NCBI GenBank assembly: GCA_030916885.1
Contig: JAUPVT010000040.1
Location: 57,043 to 121,042 of the forward strand
Direction: 5' to 3'
Origin: Chlamydiota bacterium
Lineage (GTDB): Bacteria; Chlamydiota; Chlamydiia; Chlamydiales; Rhabdochlamydiaceae
DNA: 64,000 bases
Shown piece by piece: positions 1 to 10,672 of the stretch. The notes below the pieces were generated by a model. That model did not search any database. It was not told the origin of the DNA and worked only from the letters and a program-made list of their open reading frames with translations. Within the stretch, counting starts at the first letter, position 1; each line of letters begins with the position of its first letter. The translations under genes and the position numbers were made by a program.

Positions 1-148
1 AAAAAATAGATATTGCTATGATTTTGTTCATCAAAAGGATTAAGGTTTTTATGACTTCTTATATTAGTGATATCTTATCATGGATAGATATAGTTTCGCT
101 AAAATATAAACTGCTAGTTTATACGGCTATTGGAATAACAGTCCTATA

Positions 149-724
149 GTGATTAATATGAATATTCCTCTAGAACACAAGTCGCTCTTCTATAAAGCTG
201 GTACAACTATGGTTTTAGCTGTGGGATCTGTGTATACTCCTTGGGAAACAACAAAAATTATTGGTTCGACAATACTAACTGGGGTGGGTTATGGAATTGC
301 CAATGAACTAATCTCTTCTTGGGGCTGCTCTAAGCACTTTGATAAGGACCATATTTCTAACCCTTCTTACTTAAGGAACCGACCTATTCAAGGGCTGCAC
401 TCCAGCCTTAACGTAGTCGCTAGTGGAATGTTTGACTATTGGCATGTTTCCTCTGTTGTTGGTGTCATTTTAGCTATAGCATCTAGAGCTCCTCTATCTG
501 TTTTTAAAGAAAAAATACAAGCTACACAAATCATTCCTTATTTAGTGATGGGATCTGCTGTAATAACACTCGTTATACAAATTAGTAATCAAATCTTAAA
601 AAAATATAGTAAGGCAGCTTGCAACATTCAGCATGGAGCAAGCTATGGTATCCTAGCAACCGGTAGCATGCTTTTAACAGCTGCTATTTTAACCACAAGA
701 ATCGGCCTTAAGCTTATTAAATAA
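149..724 (+). CDS. hypothetical multi-pass membrane protein
   Basis: 191-aa ORF with several hydrophobic segments (TMVLAVGSVY, VVGVILAIAS, YLVMGSAVITLVI, GILATGSMLLTAAIL); no family recognised. Confidence 0.6.
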   Translation: MINMNIPLEHKSLFYKAGTTMVLAVGSVYTPWETTKIIGSTILTGVGYGIANELISSWGCSKHFDKDHISNPSYLRNRPIQGLHSSLNVVASGMFDYWHVSSVVGVILAIASRAPLSVFKEKIQATQIIPYLVMGSAVITLVIQISNQILKKYSKAACNIQHGASYGILATGSMLLTAAILTTRIGLKLIK

Positions 725-836
725 GCTATTTTTCTAAAATTTATTTTTAATTTATTTGTGATAATTTCTTTATAGAACTCTATTCGTAGTAAGAATAGTA
801 AACCTATTAGGTCTTTCAACCGTTTTATATTAGGAA

Positions 837-871
837 AAAGTAAAAAGTCCTCACCAATTGAGGTAAGGACT
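837..871 (-). terminator. probable rho-independent terminator of the APC permease gene
   Basis: inverted repeat AGTCCT-cACC...GGTa-AGGACT at 846-871, followed on the minus strand by a T run (842-846), just downstream of the permease stop. Confidence 0.6.
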
Positions 872-885
872 GGTCATGAATAACC

Positions 886-2346
886 TTATTTCTTAACTAG
901 CTGACGGATCTTACTATTTTTTATACCATAAGCAAAATAAATAATACCCCCTATCATCATCCAAATAAGCATTTGCCACCAGCTAACAGCTGGGAAAGCT
1001 AGCATCTGAATAATACAACATAGAGTACCTGCTAAAGGAATCCAAGGTACAAAAGGAGTTTTAAATGGACGGTGCAGTAAAGGTTGCTTATAGCGCAGAA
1101 TCAAAATACCAAAGCAAACAATAGCAAAGGCTAAAAGAGCTCCCATTGAAGTCAATTGACCCAAAATACCGACTGGGAAAATCCCTGCTAATACCATAGC
1201 AGCAAGAGTAACCACAATAGAGGTAAAAAACGGGGTGTGAAATCTCTTACTGATCTGGCTAAAAGATTTAGGCAATAACCCATCATTTGCCATTGTATAA
1301 AAAATGCGAGACTGGGCTAAGATCATAACTAACACAACAGAAGTTAAACCTGCTAAAATAGCAAACTTAAGAACTAAACGTAGCCAAATAAACTTAGGGC
1401 CTAAAGCATTTACAGCTACTGCAATCGGATCTGGTACATCTAACATGGTGTAAGGCACGATGCCTAGTAGAATAATTCCAATAACAATATATGCAAGAGT
1501 GGATATACCCAGCGATCCTAACATCCCTATTGGTAGATCTTTTTGTGGATTACGTGCTTCCTGAGCTAGAGTAGATAAGGCATCAAAACCGATAAAAGCA
1601 AAGAAGACAACTCCGGCTCCACGCAAAACACCGCTCAACCCATATGATCCAAATTCCCCTGTATTTTCTGGGATAAACGGTATTAAATGATCTAAATTGA
1701 TAAAAGCAATCCCACAACCAATAAATAGTAGGATCACTCCCATTTTGATAATTACCATTAAGTTATTGAAACCAGCAGCCGCTTTTATTCCGATAGAAAC
1801 TAAAGTACCCATGATAGCAACAATGAGCATAGCAGGAAGGTTTATGATAGCACCTGTTGCTTCCCATCCTATTCCTATTTCATAACTCAATGGAGAGCTA
1901 GCTAAAAAAGAAGGTAATTGTATTCCAAAATCCTGTAGTAAACTCACAAAGTATCCGGACCATCCCACAGAAACGGTTGCCGCAGAAAATAAATATTCCA
2001 TGGTTAAGCCCCAACCAATGATCCAAGCAGTTAATTCACCCATGGTAACATAGGCATAAGTATAAGCACTTCCTGCAATGGGAATTAAAGAAGCAAATTC
2101 TGCATAGCAAAGAGCTGCAAAAATACAAATCATCGCTGCTAAAACAAAGGAAATAAGAATTCCAGGACCTGCATATTGAGCTGCTGCTTGTCCTGTTAAT
2201 ACAAAAATCCCAGCCCCTATAATGGCTCCTACCCCCATTGCTGTTAAATTAACTGGTCCTAAAGAGCGCGTAAGACCACGACTAGATTGTGAGGCTTGGT
2301 TTAATAAATCTTTTAAAGATTTTTTGATAAATAACTGCTTAAACAT
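886..2346 (-). CDS. APC-family amino acid permease (cationic amino acid transporter type)
   Basis: GVGAIIGAGIFVLTGQAAAQYAGPGILISF and FFAFIGFDALSTLAQEARNPQKDLPIGML are typical of the APC/CAT family; start placed at internal Met (MFKQLF) because the ORF's N-terminal extension overlaps ptsN. Confidence 0.85.
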   Translation of the reverse strand: MFKQLFIKKSLKDLLNQASQSSRGLTRSLGPVNLTAMGVGAIIGAGIFVLTGQAAAQYAGPGILISFVLAAMICIFAALCYAEFASLIPIAGSAYTYAYVTMGELTAWIIGWGLTMEYLFSAATVSVGWSGYFVSLLQDFGIQLPSFLASSPLSYEIGIGWEATGAIINLPAMLIVAIMGTLVSIGIKAAAGFNNLMVIIKMGVILLFIGCGIAFINLDHLIPFIPENTGEFGSYGLSGVLRGAGVVFFAFIGFDALSTLAQEARNPQKDLPIGMLGSLGISTLAYIVIGIILLGIVPYTMLDVPDPIAVAVNALGPKFIWLRLVLKFAILAGLTSVVLVMILAQSRIFYTMANDGLLPKSFSQISKRFHTPFFTSIVVTLAAMVLAGIFPVGILGQLTSMGALLAFAIVCFGILILRYKQPLLHRPFKTPFVPWIPLAGTLCCIIQMLAFPAVSWWQMLIWMMIGGIIYFAYGIKNSKIRQLVKK

Positions 2347-2450
2347 AAAAAAAGATGTCCATTTTTTATTTTTTAGTGGTTTGGCAAAGTTCAAGATACC
2401 AAGCAAAGGTAAGATAAGTTTGTTTTTATGAATAGAAAAATAAAAATAAT

Positions 2451-3188
2451 CTATCCCATAGAACGGATTTGTCCTTCCCAACTTCGAACAAAGTCTAATA
2501 GAGCAGTTTTATCAGAACGGTCCAGTAATAATTGAAATGCTTCTTTATGACTACTTAAATGTGCTAATTTTGCTAAAAGTTGAAGATGTGCTTTATCACT
2601 TCCAGCAAATAAGAAAAATAGCGTGTGTACCGGCTTAGAATCTAGCGCTCCATATTCCAATGGGGTTTCAGGATACACAATAAACACCATATCAAATGAT
2701 CCTTTCGCCAAAGCTTCTCTTGTATGTGGGACTGCAAGACCATTCCCTAAAGCTGTTGGACTTAAGTCTTCTCGATCGATTAAAAGCTCTGCTAATATCT
2801 CGGCATCCACATTGAGTTTGGGGGCTACAATTTTAGTTACAGCAGAAATAATATCTTCTTTCTTATCTCCTTTAATATTAACTAAAATATCCCCTTGGTG
2901 AAGTGCACGGTATAAGCAAAACTGTACCATTCCTCCACTGATTGGATTATCTAGTTGTACTTGCTGTTTTTTTTTGTCGGTTAGAGGATAAATTTGCTGA
3001 TCACAAGAAGCGGTTTCTTGAAGCTGTTTCAAATCAAACTGTAGCATCCAGTTTTCAATTTCGATTAAGCCAAATCGGTGTTCTCCATTAATACAATAAG
3101 AAGGGATTTTGTTATGAAGCAATAGTCTATGAATAGCAGCTTCTGAAATATTAAACAGCTTAGCAACATCTTTAATTGTAAGATCCAT
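2451..3188 (-). CDS. ptsN: PTS IIA-like nitrogen-regulatory protein fused to N-terminal MerR/excisionase-type HTH
   Basis: N-terminal MDLTIKDVAKLFNISEAAIHRLL...GEHRFGLIEIENWM (HTH_17-like) plus C-terminal EIIA with active-site AVPHTRE. Confidence 0.85.
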   Translation of the reverse strand: MDLTIKDVAKLFNISEAAIHRLLLHNKIPSYCINGEHRFGLIEIENWMLQFDLKQLQETASCDQQIYPLTDKKKQQVQLDNPISGGMVQFCLYRALHQGDILVNIKGDKKEDIISAVTKIVAPKLNVDAEILAELLIDREDLSPTALGNGLAVPHTREALAKGSFDMVFIVYPETPLEYGALDSKPVHTLFFLFAGSDKAHLQLLAKLAHLSSHKEAFQLLLDRSDKTALLDFVRSWEGQIRSMG

Positions 3189-3204
3189 GGTTTTTCCTCT
3201 TAGC

Positions 3205-3741
3205 TCAACATCCGTTAAACATTTCGATTACTTCTTTAGCACAGTGACATTTAAGCAATTTTTTGCGCCTTTCCTTATTTTTAACCGCCATTGTCAAACG
3301 AGATAAAATGCACAAATACTCTGTTTGTCGGTTATCTGGGCCTCCAATCATAAAAATGAGTTGAACCTCCACACCATCAAGAGCATTCCACTCTAAGCCT
3401 TGTTGCACCTGAATTCCAATTGCGATAAAAAAATCCTTATAACCGTGCAATTTTGCATGAGGAACTGCAACCCCAAGACCAATTGCAGTAGGAACAATCT
3501 TCTCTCTTTCTAAAATCGCCTGATAAAATCGCTTGGCATCTTGAAGCTTTTTTTTCTCTTCTAGTAGACTCACTAAACGACTTAAAGCATCATCACGATG
3601 ATCAGCTTGCATAAACAAAACGAGATCTTCATCCAAATAATTAGAAATTGCTAAGGTATTATCTCGTTTAAAAAGCTTTCTTAAATCGCTAAATCCTAAT
3701 GAGATTTGATGATTAATGCGTGCCAGTATGGCCAAATCCAC
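3205..3741 (-). CDS. ptsN: PTS IIA-like nitrogen-regulatory protein PtsN
   Basis: EIIA-Ntr motif [16 protein letters not shown]; adjacent to the second ptsN and dut, as in chlamydiae. Confidence 0.85.
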   Translation of the reverse strand: MDLAILARINHQISLGFSDLRKLFKRDNTLAISNYLDEDLVLFMQADHRDDALSRLVSLLEEKKKLQDAKRFYQAILEREKIVPTAIGLGVAVPHAKLHGYKDFFIAIGIQVQQGLEWNALDGVEVQLIFMIGGPDNRQTEYLCILSRLTMAVKNKERRKKLLKCHCAKEVIEMFNGC

Positions 3742-4159
3742 CCTCTCCTCTTTTAGTTATGGCTAAATCGATTTTTCTGGTAAATACAGCTTGCCTAACA
3801 GGTGCAAAAACCATTTGTGCAATACGCATACCAGGAGTAATCATAAAGTCTGACTTGCCATGATTTATTAAAATAATCTTAATTTCTCCTCGATAATCAG
3901 AGTCAATTGTACCAGGAGAATTTAGAACTGTAATTTGTTGCTTTAATGCAAGTCCGCTTCGAGGGCGAATTTGCACTTCATAACCGTTTGGAATTTCCAA
4001 ATAGATCCCCGTAGGGATAAGAATAGAGGCTCCAGGTTTTAATACCATTTCTTCTGTTATATACGCTTTTATATCTGCTCCTGCTGCTTGTTCGGAAGCA
4101 TACTCTGGAAGACATTTTTCTTCTTCTAAATGAATTCCTACTTCCAATCTCTCAGTCAT
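3713..4159 (-). CDS. dut: deoxyuridine 5'-triphosphate nucleotidohydrolase
   Basis: dUTPase motifs [45 protein letters not shown]. Confidence 0.95.
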   Translation of the reverse strand: MTERLEVGIHLEEEKCLPEYASEQAAGADIKAYITEEMVLKPGASILIPTGIYLEIPNGYEVQIRPRSGLALKQQITVLNSPGTIDSDYRGEIKIILINHGKSDFMITPGMRIAQMVFAPVRQAVFTRKIDLAITKRGEGGFGHTGTH

Positions 4160-4175
4160 GAATTTTCCTTTAAAT

Positions 4176-5135
4176 TTAACGTTTTAGCTCTTGCCCTGCA
4201 ATAACACTTAGTTCTAACAGATCTTGTAGTTTTTGAGGGATTTTTTTTAAAGGCTTTTCTAACAAAGGAGGTTTTGGTTTTTTTTGATGCGTTAAAAAGG
4301 TTAAGAGATTATGTAAAGTTTGTTTTAACTGATGACGAGGCACAATACAATCAATCATCCCCTTTTCTAAAAGAAACTCTGAACATTGTGCATTTGGGGG
4401 AAGTTTTTTTCTCATGGTTTGTTCTACTACTCGAGGGCCTGCAAAACCAATCAAAGCATCTGGTTCTGCAATAATAATATCTCCCAAAGAAGCAAAGGAA
4501 GCTGTAACGCCGCCTAATGTAGGGTTTGTCATTACAGAAATAAAAGAAAGCCCCTTTTCGTGCAGCTTTGCTAAAGCGGCAGAGGTTTTTGCCATTTGCA
4601 TTAAAGAAAGAGCTGATTCTTGCATTCTAGCTCCTCCAGAAGCAGAAACAATGACTACTGGCAGTTCATGATTTAAGGCATATTCAATTAATAATGTAAG
4701 CCTTTCTCCGACTACCGATCCCATGGATCCTACCATAAACGTAAAATCAAGAACTCCTAAAGCAATTTGTATTTTGTCTATTGCCGCCTTTCCTACAATT
4801 ACCGCTTCATCACGGGAGGAGGTCTTAGCTGCCTTCAAAAGTCTATTCACATAAGATTCTGTATCTGTGAAATTCAAAGGATCCATTGGCTTAAGGTATG
4901 TAAAAAGCTCTTCAAAGCTATCCTGATCCGATAAAAGCTTAATCCTCTGAGAACCGGATAAGCGATAATGATAATTGCACTTTGGACAGCAAGAGAGATT
5001 CTCTTGCAGTTCATTTGCATGGATGATTTCATGACAGTGTGTGCATTTAATCCAACCACTATAACCATCTTTTTTAATTGTCTGAACTTTAATCTTTGGT
5101 TTATTCTTTGAAAAAAGACCCATAAATAAAACCAT
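4176..5135 (-). CDS. accD: acetyl-CoA carboxylase carboxyltransferase subunit beta
   Basis: zinc ribbon [91 protein letters not shown]. Confidence 0.95.
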   Translation of the reverse strand: MVLFMGLFSKNKPKIKVQTIKKDGYSGWIKCTHCHEIIHANELQENLSCCPKCNYHYRLSGSQRIKLLSDQDSFEELFTYLKPMDPLNFTDTESYVNRLLKAAKTSSRDEAVIVGKAAIDKIQIALGVLDFTFMVGSMGSVVGERLTLLIEYALNHELPVVIVSASGGARMQESALSLMQMAKTSAALAKLHEKGLSFISVMTNPTLGGVTASFASLGDIIIAEPDALIGFAGPRVVEQTMRKKLPPNAQCSEFLLEKGMIDCIVPRHQLKQTLHNLLTFLTHQKKPKPPLLEKPLKKIPQKLQDLLELSVIAGQELKR

Positions 5136-5216
5136 TTAATTTGTAATTAGAAAGTAATTATATATTTAAAGCTGTTCTTTAAGCAACAACCAAAATTAAA
5201 AACTTCCTATTTAAAT

Positions 5217-5828
5217 TTATTTTTTTACAGAAAGAAACCGCTTCTCTACATTTTCCCAGTTGACAATTTTCCAAATATTTTTTACATATTCAGCCCTAAC
5301 ATTCTTATAATCTATATAATAAGCATGTTCCCAAACATCAATTCCTAGCAAAGGCACTAGCTTCTTTATACAAAGAGGATCTTGGTTAGCACACGTAGTA
5401 ATCATCATTTTTTTTTCTATCTGATTATAGCCCAGCCAGCCCCAGCCAGAGCCTTGGATAGCAACAGTTATAGAGCTAAGTTGTTCTATTAAATGCTCTA
5501 ATGAGCCAAATTGTTCTATAATAGCCTCTAAAAGCTCCCCTTTGGGCTTTTCTCCTCCCCCCTTACCTATAGGAGCTAAATTGGTCCAAAAAACACTATG
5601 ATTGAGATGCCCACCACCATTAAATTTGATAGCCTGCTGCAATTCAATCATCGTGGACAAATCCTTCGTTTTTTCTGCTGTTGCATATTTTTCTAAAGCA
5701 GCATTTAAATTGGTTACATATCCAGCATGGTGTTTAGAATAATGCAATTTCATAATCTCTGCAGAAATGACCGGTTCTAGAGCCGAGAAATCATAAGGAA
5801 GATCAGGTAATGTGTAAGATGCAGACAT
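5217..5828 (-). CDS. sodA: superoxide dismutase (Fe/Mn family)
   Basis: [34 protein letters not shown]...[11 protein letters not shown]...[16 protein letters not shown]; start set at internal Met [10 protein letters not shown]. Confidence 0.93.
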   Translation of the reverse strand: MSASYTLPDLPYDFSALEPVISAEIMKLHYSKHHAGYVTNLNAALEKYATAEKTKDLSTMIELQQAIKFNGGGHLNHSVFWTNLAPIGKGGGEKPKGELLEAIIEQFGSLEHLIEQLSSITVAIQGSGWGWLGYNQIEKKMMITTCANQDPLCIKKLVPLLGIDVWEHAYYIDYKNVRAEYVKNIWKIVNWENVEKRFLSVKK

Positions 5829-6035
5829 GAAAATAAACTCCGGTATTTTTAAGATAAATGATGTGATTCTGAATATAAACCGCTTACTAATATTTTGTAA
5901 AAGCCTACGCATAAAATAGAGCATTTTTTAAGTCTTTATTTTTTTATCTAGAGATATTCTTTCTTTAGATTGACAAATTTGCTTAAAAAAAATTAAAAAC
6001 TTTCTAACATCTACATACAACCTAAGAGATCCCTT

Positions 6036-7217
6036 ATGTCAAGTTCCTATTTATTCACTTCGGAATCTGTTTCTGAAGGACATCCTGACAAAGTAGCAGA
6101 CCAGATTTCCGACACGATCTTAGATCTTGCCTTGGCTCAAGATCCTAAAGCGAGAGTAGCTTGTGAAACTTTAGTAAAAACATCTATGGTAGTTGTTGCA
6201 GGGGAAATTAGCGCACAGGCGCAAATAAATTGGGAAAAATCCATTCGGGATTTACTCTTAAACATAGGCTATGACAACATAAGCTCAGGTTTTGATGCAA
6301 ACTCTTGCTCCATTATCAATGCTATTAGCCAACAGTCTAGCGATATTGCTATCGGTGTAGATCGGATAGAAGATGATCAGGGAGCTGGAGACCAAGGGCT
6401 AATGTTTGGTTATGCTACCAATGAAACAGATGTGTTAATGCCAGCACCGATTACCTATGCTCACCGTTTAATGCAGCGTCAAGCTTTTTTACGTAAATCA
6501 GGTAAATTACCTTGGCTACAACCAGATGCAAAAAGTCAGGTCACTTTTTGTTACATCGATAAAAAACCAGCTTATGTAGATACGATTGTTTTATCCACAC
6601 AACACAAAGAAGAAATTAGTTATTCTGATTTAAAGCAAGCAGTCATTGAAGAGGTAATTAAGCCAGTAATTCCTAGTAAGTGGATTACAAAAGATACACG
6701 CTATCTGATTAATCCTACAGGTCGTTTTGTGATCGGAGGACCTCAAGCTGATTGCGGCTTAACAGGTCGTAAAATTATTGTGGATTCCTATGGTGGTGCA
6801 GCACGTCATGGAGGAGGAGCCTTTTCTGGTAAAGATCCTTCCAAGGTAGATCGTTGTGCAGCTTATATGGGAAGATATGTGGCTAAAAATATTGTAGCTG
6901 CAGGGCTTGCCGATCGTTGTGAAATTCAAGTTTCTTATGCTATTGGCGTAGCAAAACCAACTTCTGTTTTTGTGGAAACATTTGGCACTAATCACATCGA
7001 TGAGAAAAAGATTATGCAACTTATTCTACAACACTTTGATTTAAGACCCCATGCTATTATCCAGCAACTTAATTTACTACAACCAATCTATGCAAAAACC
7101 GCAGCGTATGGACATTTTGGAAGAGAGGACATCATTTTCCCTTGGGAAAACACTGATAAAACAGAAGAGTTGTTAGCGAGCTTTAAGCCTAAACCTTTGG
7201 AAATAGTAACTCCTTAA
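6036..7217 (+). CDS. metK: S-adenosylmethionine synthetase
   Basis: [60 protein letters not shown]. Confidence 0.97.
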   Translation: MSSSYLFTSESVSEGHPDKVADQISDTILDLALAQDPKARVACETLVKTSMVVVAGEISAQAQINWEKSIRDLLLNIGYDNISSGFDANSCSIINAISQQSSDIAIGVDRIEDDQGAGDQGLMFGYATNETDVLMPAPITYAHRLMQRQAFLRKSGKLPWLQPDAKSQVTFCYIDKKPAYVDTIVLSTQHKEEISYSDLKQAVIEEVIKPVIPSKWITKDTRYLINPTGRFVIGGPQADCGLTGRKIIVDSYGGAARHGGGAFSGKDPSKVDRCAAYMGRYVAKNIVAAGLADRCEIQVSYAIGVAKPTSVFVETFGTNHIDEKKIMQLILQHFDLRPHAIIQQLNLLQPIYAKTAAYGHFGREDIIFPWENTDKTEELLASFKPKPLEIVTP

Positions 7218-7843
7218 ATCTCAGATAACGCCTTTTGCGTAATAGGTCCTATTGTTGTCAGCTTTTTATCTAAGGGAATAGCAGAAAAAATCTCTAAAAA
7301 AGCCTTGATGGTTGAAGGACTTGTAAAAATAATTTCATCTATGTCTTCTAGATTAGGAATAGGTTGTTTTTTTTGAGTAATGGTATCATAAATAAAACAA
7401 TCTTGAAATAAAATGTAATTTTTTTGAAAAAAATTAATGATTACATTTCTAGAAAGACTAGAACGAGGGAAAAAAAAATGAGTTTTTTCTAAAGACTGTG
7501 TACGCAAAAAAGCAACTATTCCCTCTTGCGTCTCTTCTTCTACAACAAAAAAGCAATCAGCGTATTTTTTTACATAACTAGCAGTAACTTGGCCAATGGC
7601 AATGATTATAATCGGCTCTAAAAGATTTTTAGATATACCAAGATCATTTAACTGCTGGAAAAAAACCTGAACTGTATTTTTACTAGTAAACAGAAGATGT
7701 GTATAGTTTGCTAACTTGCTATAAGCTGCTTGTATATCGGAGTCCATTCTGGGCACAATTTGAATTACAGGATAGTGAATGATTTGGCCCCCCTTCGCTT
7801 TATAATATGAAGGATCTGTTCCCAGATAGAGAACTTTCTTCAT
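7214..7843 (-). CDS. hemD: uroporphyrinogen-III synthase (HemD-like)
   Basis: HemD-type fold motifs ([47 protein letters not shown]) and position directly downstream of hemC. Confidence 0.8.
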   Translation of the reverse strand: MKKVLYLGTDPSYYKAKGGQIIHYPVIQIVPRMDSDIQAAYSKLANYTHLLFTSKNTVQVFFQQLNDLGISKNLLEPIIIIAIGQVTASYVKKYADCFFVVEEETQEGIVAFLRTQSLEKTHFFFPRSSLSRNVIINFFQKNYILFQDCFIYDTITQKKQPIPNLEDIDEIIFTSPSTIKAFLEIFSAIPLDKKLTTIGPITQKALSEI

Positions 7844-8532
7844 AAATAACTATTGATAAGATCTAGTTCTTGGAAAGTATTTATTACAGAAAAAACCCGC
7901 AACATCTCTTGATCGTCTTGTCTAGAAACAACGGCTAATTTACCTTGCAACGCAGCTACTTCTGTTGATAAAAAAAACCGATTTAAATGTGTTAAATGTA
8001 AGCGAATCAATGCAGCTTCAGCCACAACTAGCCCCTCAATCTCTCCTCGATAAAGATAAGCTAAACGAGCTTCAATGACTCCGCGAATATCTATACAAAT
8101 CAAATCCTCTCTTAAATCTTTAACAGCTTTTTCACGACGTAGAGTAGAGGTAGCAATACGCGCTTTTTTTGGCAGGCTATCTATTGTTTGATGAGGAGGT
8201 AAAACCAAAACATCTCTTGCATCTAATCCCTTCGTAATAGCAACTATTTTTAATCCTTGCTCTAAAGGGTCTGGTAAATCTTTAGCTGAGTGGATTCCTA
8301 CCCTACAAGCTCCAGACAACACCAACTGATCTACTTCTTTGGTAAAAAAATCGGTTTTACTCAAAAATCTCAAAGAAAGATTTAATCTGTCATCTCCTGT
8401 TGTCCGAATCCAAGTGGGCACAAAAATATGATTTGGATAAATCATTTGTAGCTCTTGATATACTTCTCTTACTTGAGTGCGCGATAAACAAGAGTCTCTC
8501 GCTCCTACTAAGATTTGATTACATAAGTGCAT
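7840..8532 (-). CDS. hemC: porphobilinogen deaminase (hydroxymethylbilane synthase)
   Basis: LVGARDSCLSRTQ; GACRVGIHSAKDLPDP; RIATSTLRREKAVKDLR; IDIRGVIEARLAYL; probable start at the internal Met (MHLCNQILVGARDS). Confidence 0.9.
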   Translation of the reverse strand: MHLCNQILVGARDSCLSRTQVREVYQELQMIYPNHIFVPTWIRTTGDDRLNLSLRFLSKTDFFTKEVDQLVLSGACRVGIHSAKDLPDPLEQGLKIVAITKGLDARDVLVLPPHQTIDSLPKKARIATSTLRREKAVKDLREDLICIDIRGVIEARLAYLYRGEIEGLVVAEAALIRLHLTHLNRFFLSTEVAALQGKLAVVSRQDDQEMLRVFSVINTFQELDLINSYL

Positions 8533-9880
8533 GAATAGCGTCCTCCACAACTTCTACTTCAATGAGATGAATTTTATCTAATAAACCAGAAGAAATACCT
8601 TTTACATTGCGTTTAGGAACAATACATTTCTCAAATCCCATATGAATGACCTCTCGGATTCTATTTTCAATCCGAGAAACTCCGCGCACTTCACCACCTA
8701 GCCCAACTTCACCAATAATGGCGGTTGAAGGATCGATACAGCGATTACAAAAAGAAGAAGTAATAGCTAGAATAACCCCTAAATCAATAGCTGGCTCAAA
8801 AATCTTTAAGCCCCCCGCAATACATACAAATATATCGCAATTATAGAGTCGGTAATCCATTTTCTTCTCTAATACTGCGAGTAGCAGGCTTAATCGATTA
8901 GGATCTAACCCTGTTGATTTGCGTGTTGAGGTAGAAAAAGAAGAAGGTGCAACCAAAGCCTGTACTTCCACTAGTAATGAGCGGCTCCCCTCTAATGCAG
9001 GAATAATAACAGAGCCCGGTAGCTCGTTTGTTCTCTCTTCCATAAATAATAAAGAAGGATTATGCACTTCGGTAAGTCCTGTGATATTCATTTGAAATAA
9101 AGCAATCTCATCTGTGGGGCCAAATCGATTTTTAACAGAGCGAAGCATCCGATATCCTTGTTGTTTTTCTCCTTCAAAATCCAATACGGTGTCGACAATA
9201 TGCTCTAGCACTTTAGGTCCTGCAATTTCTCCTGATTTTGTCACGTGACCTATAAGAAAAGTTGCAATTTTCAACCCTTTTGCTAGATGCATAAATTCCA
9301 TAGCCAACTCTCGCACTTGGCTAACAGAGCCCGGAGCAGAAGGAATTTCGCTTTTATATACAATCTGTATCGAATCAACAATCATTATATCAGGTTTTAA
9401 ACGCTCAATCTGCAGTTTAATGTGAGAAAAAAGAGTTTCACTTAATAGAAATAGATGTTCATCTTGCACTTTGAGTCTTAAAGCTCTTAATGAGGTTTGT
9501 TCAACAGACTCTTCTCCACAAATATAAAGAACGGTTAATCCTTGTTCAGCTAGTTTTTGAGCCAGTTGCAACATGAGAGTAGATTTACCAATTCCAGGAT
9601 CACCTCCAATGAGTGTTAAAGAGCCAGGGACAATACCTCCTCCTAGTAAACGATCAAGCTCTATCAGCTTGGTTGAGATACGCATGGATTCTTCGAACTT
9701 GATTTCTTTAATCCGTAAAGGCTGTGATTTGCTATGTACAAATCGCTCTGATTTATCAACTGCTTGAATCTCTTTTTCAAAAGTGTTCCACTTTTGACAA
9801 GCTGGACAACTCCCCGTCCATTTAGCTTGGGTAAGCCCACATTCACTGCAGCACCAAATTGAACGCTGTTTAATCGTCAT
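8519..9880 (-). CDS. radA: DNA repair protein RadA/Sms
   Basis: N-terminal zinc finger CSECGLTQAKWTGSCPAC; Walker A LIGGDPGIGKSTLMLQ; KNRFGPTDEIALF; GEVGLGGEVRGV. Confidence 0.97.
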   Translation of the reverse strand: MTIKQRSIWCCSECGLTQAKWTGSCPACQKWNTFEKEIQAVDKSERFVHSKSQPLRIKEIKFEESMRISTKLIELDRLLGGGIVPGSLTLIGGDPGIGKSTLMLQLAQKLAEQGLTVLYICGEESVEQTSLRALRLKVQDEHLFLLSETLFSHIKLQIERLKPDIMIVDSIQIVYKSEIPSAPGSVSQVRELAMEFMHLAKGLKIATFLIGHVTKSGEIAGPKVLEHIVDTVLDFEGEKQQGYRMLRSVKNRFGPTDEIALFQMNITGLTEVHNPSLLFMEERTNELPGSVIIPALEGSRSLLVEVQALVAPSSFSTSTRKSTGLDPNRLSLLLAVLEKKMDYRLYNCDIFVCIAGGLKIFEPAIDLGVILAITSSFCNRCIDPSTAIIGEVGLGGEVRGVSRIENRIREVIHMGFEKCIVPKRNVKGISSGLLDKIHLIEVEVVEDAIHALM

Positions 9881-10607
9881 GCTTGTTTTCCAATTTATTC
9901 AGCGCATTTTCAGCAGCCGCTTGTTCTGCGTGCTTTTTAGAAGGACCTGTCCCCTCACCTATTTCTTGATCTTCAATATAAGCAATTACTTGAAATATTT
10001 TGCTGTGATCGGGACCTGATTCTTTTAATACTTTATAAATAGGCGGTTTTTGGTGTTTTTTTTGTGCATAATCTTGTAGTTCTGCTTTCCAATTTCTCAA
10101 GGACTTATAAATTATCTCTTTAATATTTTCTTCAAAATGATGTAAAAAAAACTGACGCGTGGCTTCTAGCCCCCCATCTTTGTAAATGGCTCCAATGAGT
10201 GCTTCAAATAAATCCGCTACAATTTTTTCCCGACCGCGCCCTTCATTCATCCTTTCACCTTTACCCAATAAAATAAATTCTGCAACATTTAGCTTAATTA
10301 CAAGCTGAGTGCAGCTACTCGATTCTACAATATAAGAGCGTAAATTAGAAAGATGGCCCTCTGATTCTGTTGGCAAATATTCATACACATAATCAGAAAT
10401 AATTAATTCTAGAACCGAGTCTCCTAAAAATTCTAACCGTTCATTATGTTGATCCACAACTGCTCGATATTCATTAAAAAATGATCGATGAACAAAAGCT
10501 AAAATAAGATTTTTCTTGTTTTTAAATTGATAACCTAAGCGTTCTTCAATTTCAGGTATTTTCTCAAGTAATGTTTCAAATGGGTTCATCTTTATGTCAT
10601 GCTCCAC
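9870..10607 (-). CDS. rnc: ribonuclease III
   Basis: HNERLEFLGDSVLELIISDYVY signature; dsRBD at C-terminus (DYAQKKHQKPPIYKV...GEGTGPSKKHAEQAAAENALNKL). Confidence 0.96.
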   Translation of the reverse strand: MEHDIKMNPFETLLEKIPEIEERLGYQFKNKKNLILAFVHRSFFNEYRAVVDQHNERLEFLGDSVLELIISDYVYEYLPTESEGHLSNLRSYIVESSSCTQLVIKLNVAEFILLGKGERMNEGRGREKIVADLFEALIGAIYKDGGLEATRQFFLHHFEENIKEIIYKSLRNWKAELQDYAQKKHQKPPIYKVLKESGPDHSKIFQVIAYIEDQEIGEGTGPSKKHAEQAAAENALNKLENKHDD

Positions 10608-10672
10608 GCTTATCTTCTCTCTCTTTACTTTTTAATTAGATCCAGACATACTGTATCATCTTAGGGGTTTTC

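Noticed and set aside
6759-7019. 86-aa minus-strand ORF inside metK
   Set aside because: Shadow ORF of a highly conserved gene
8646-8846. 66-aa plus-strand ORF opposite radA
   Set aside because: Complementary-strand artefact within a conserved coding region
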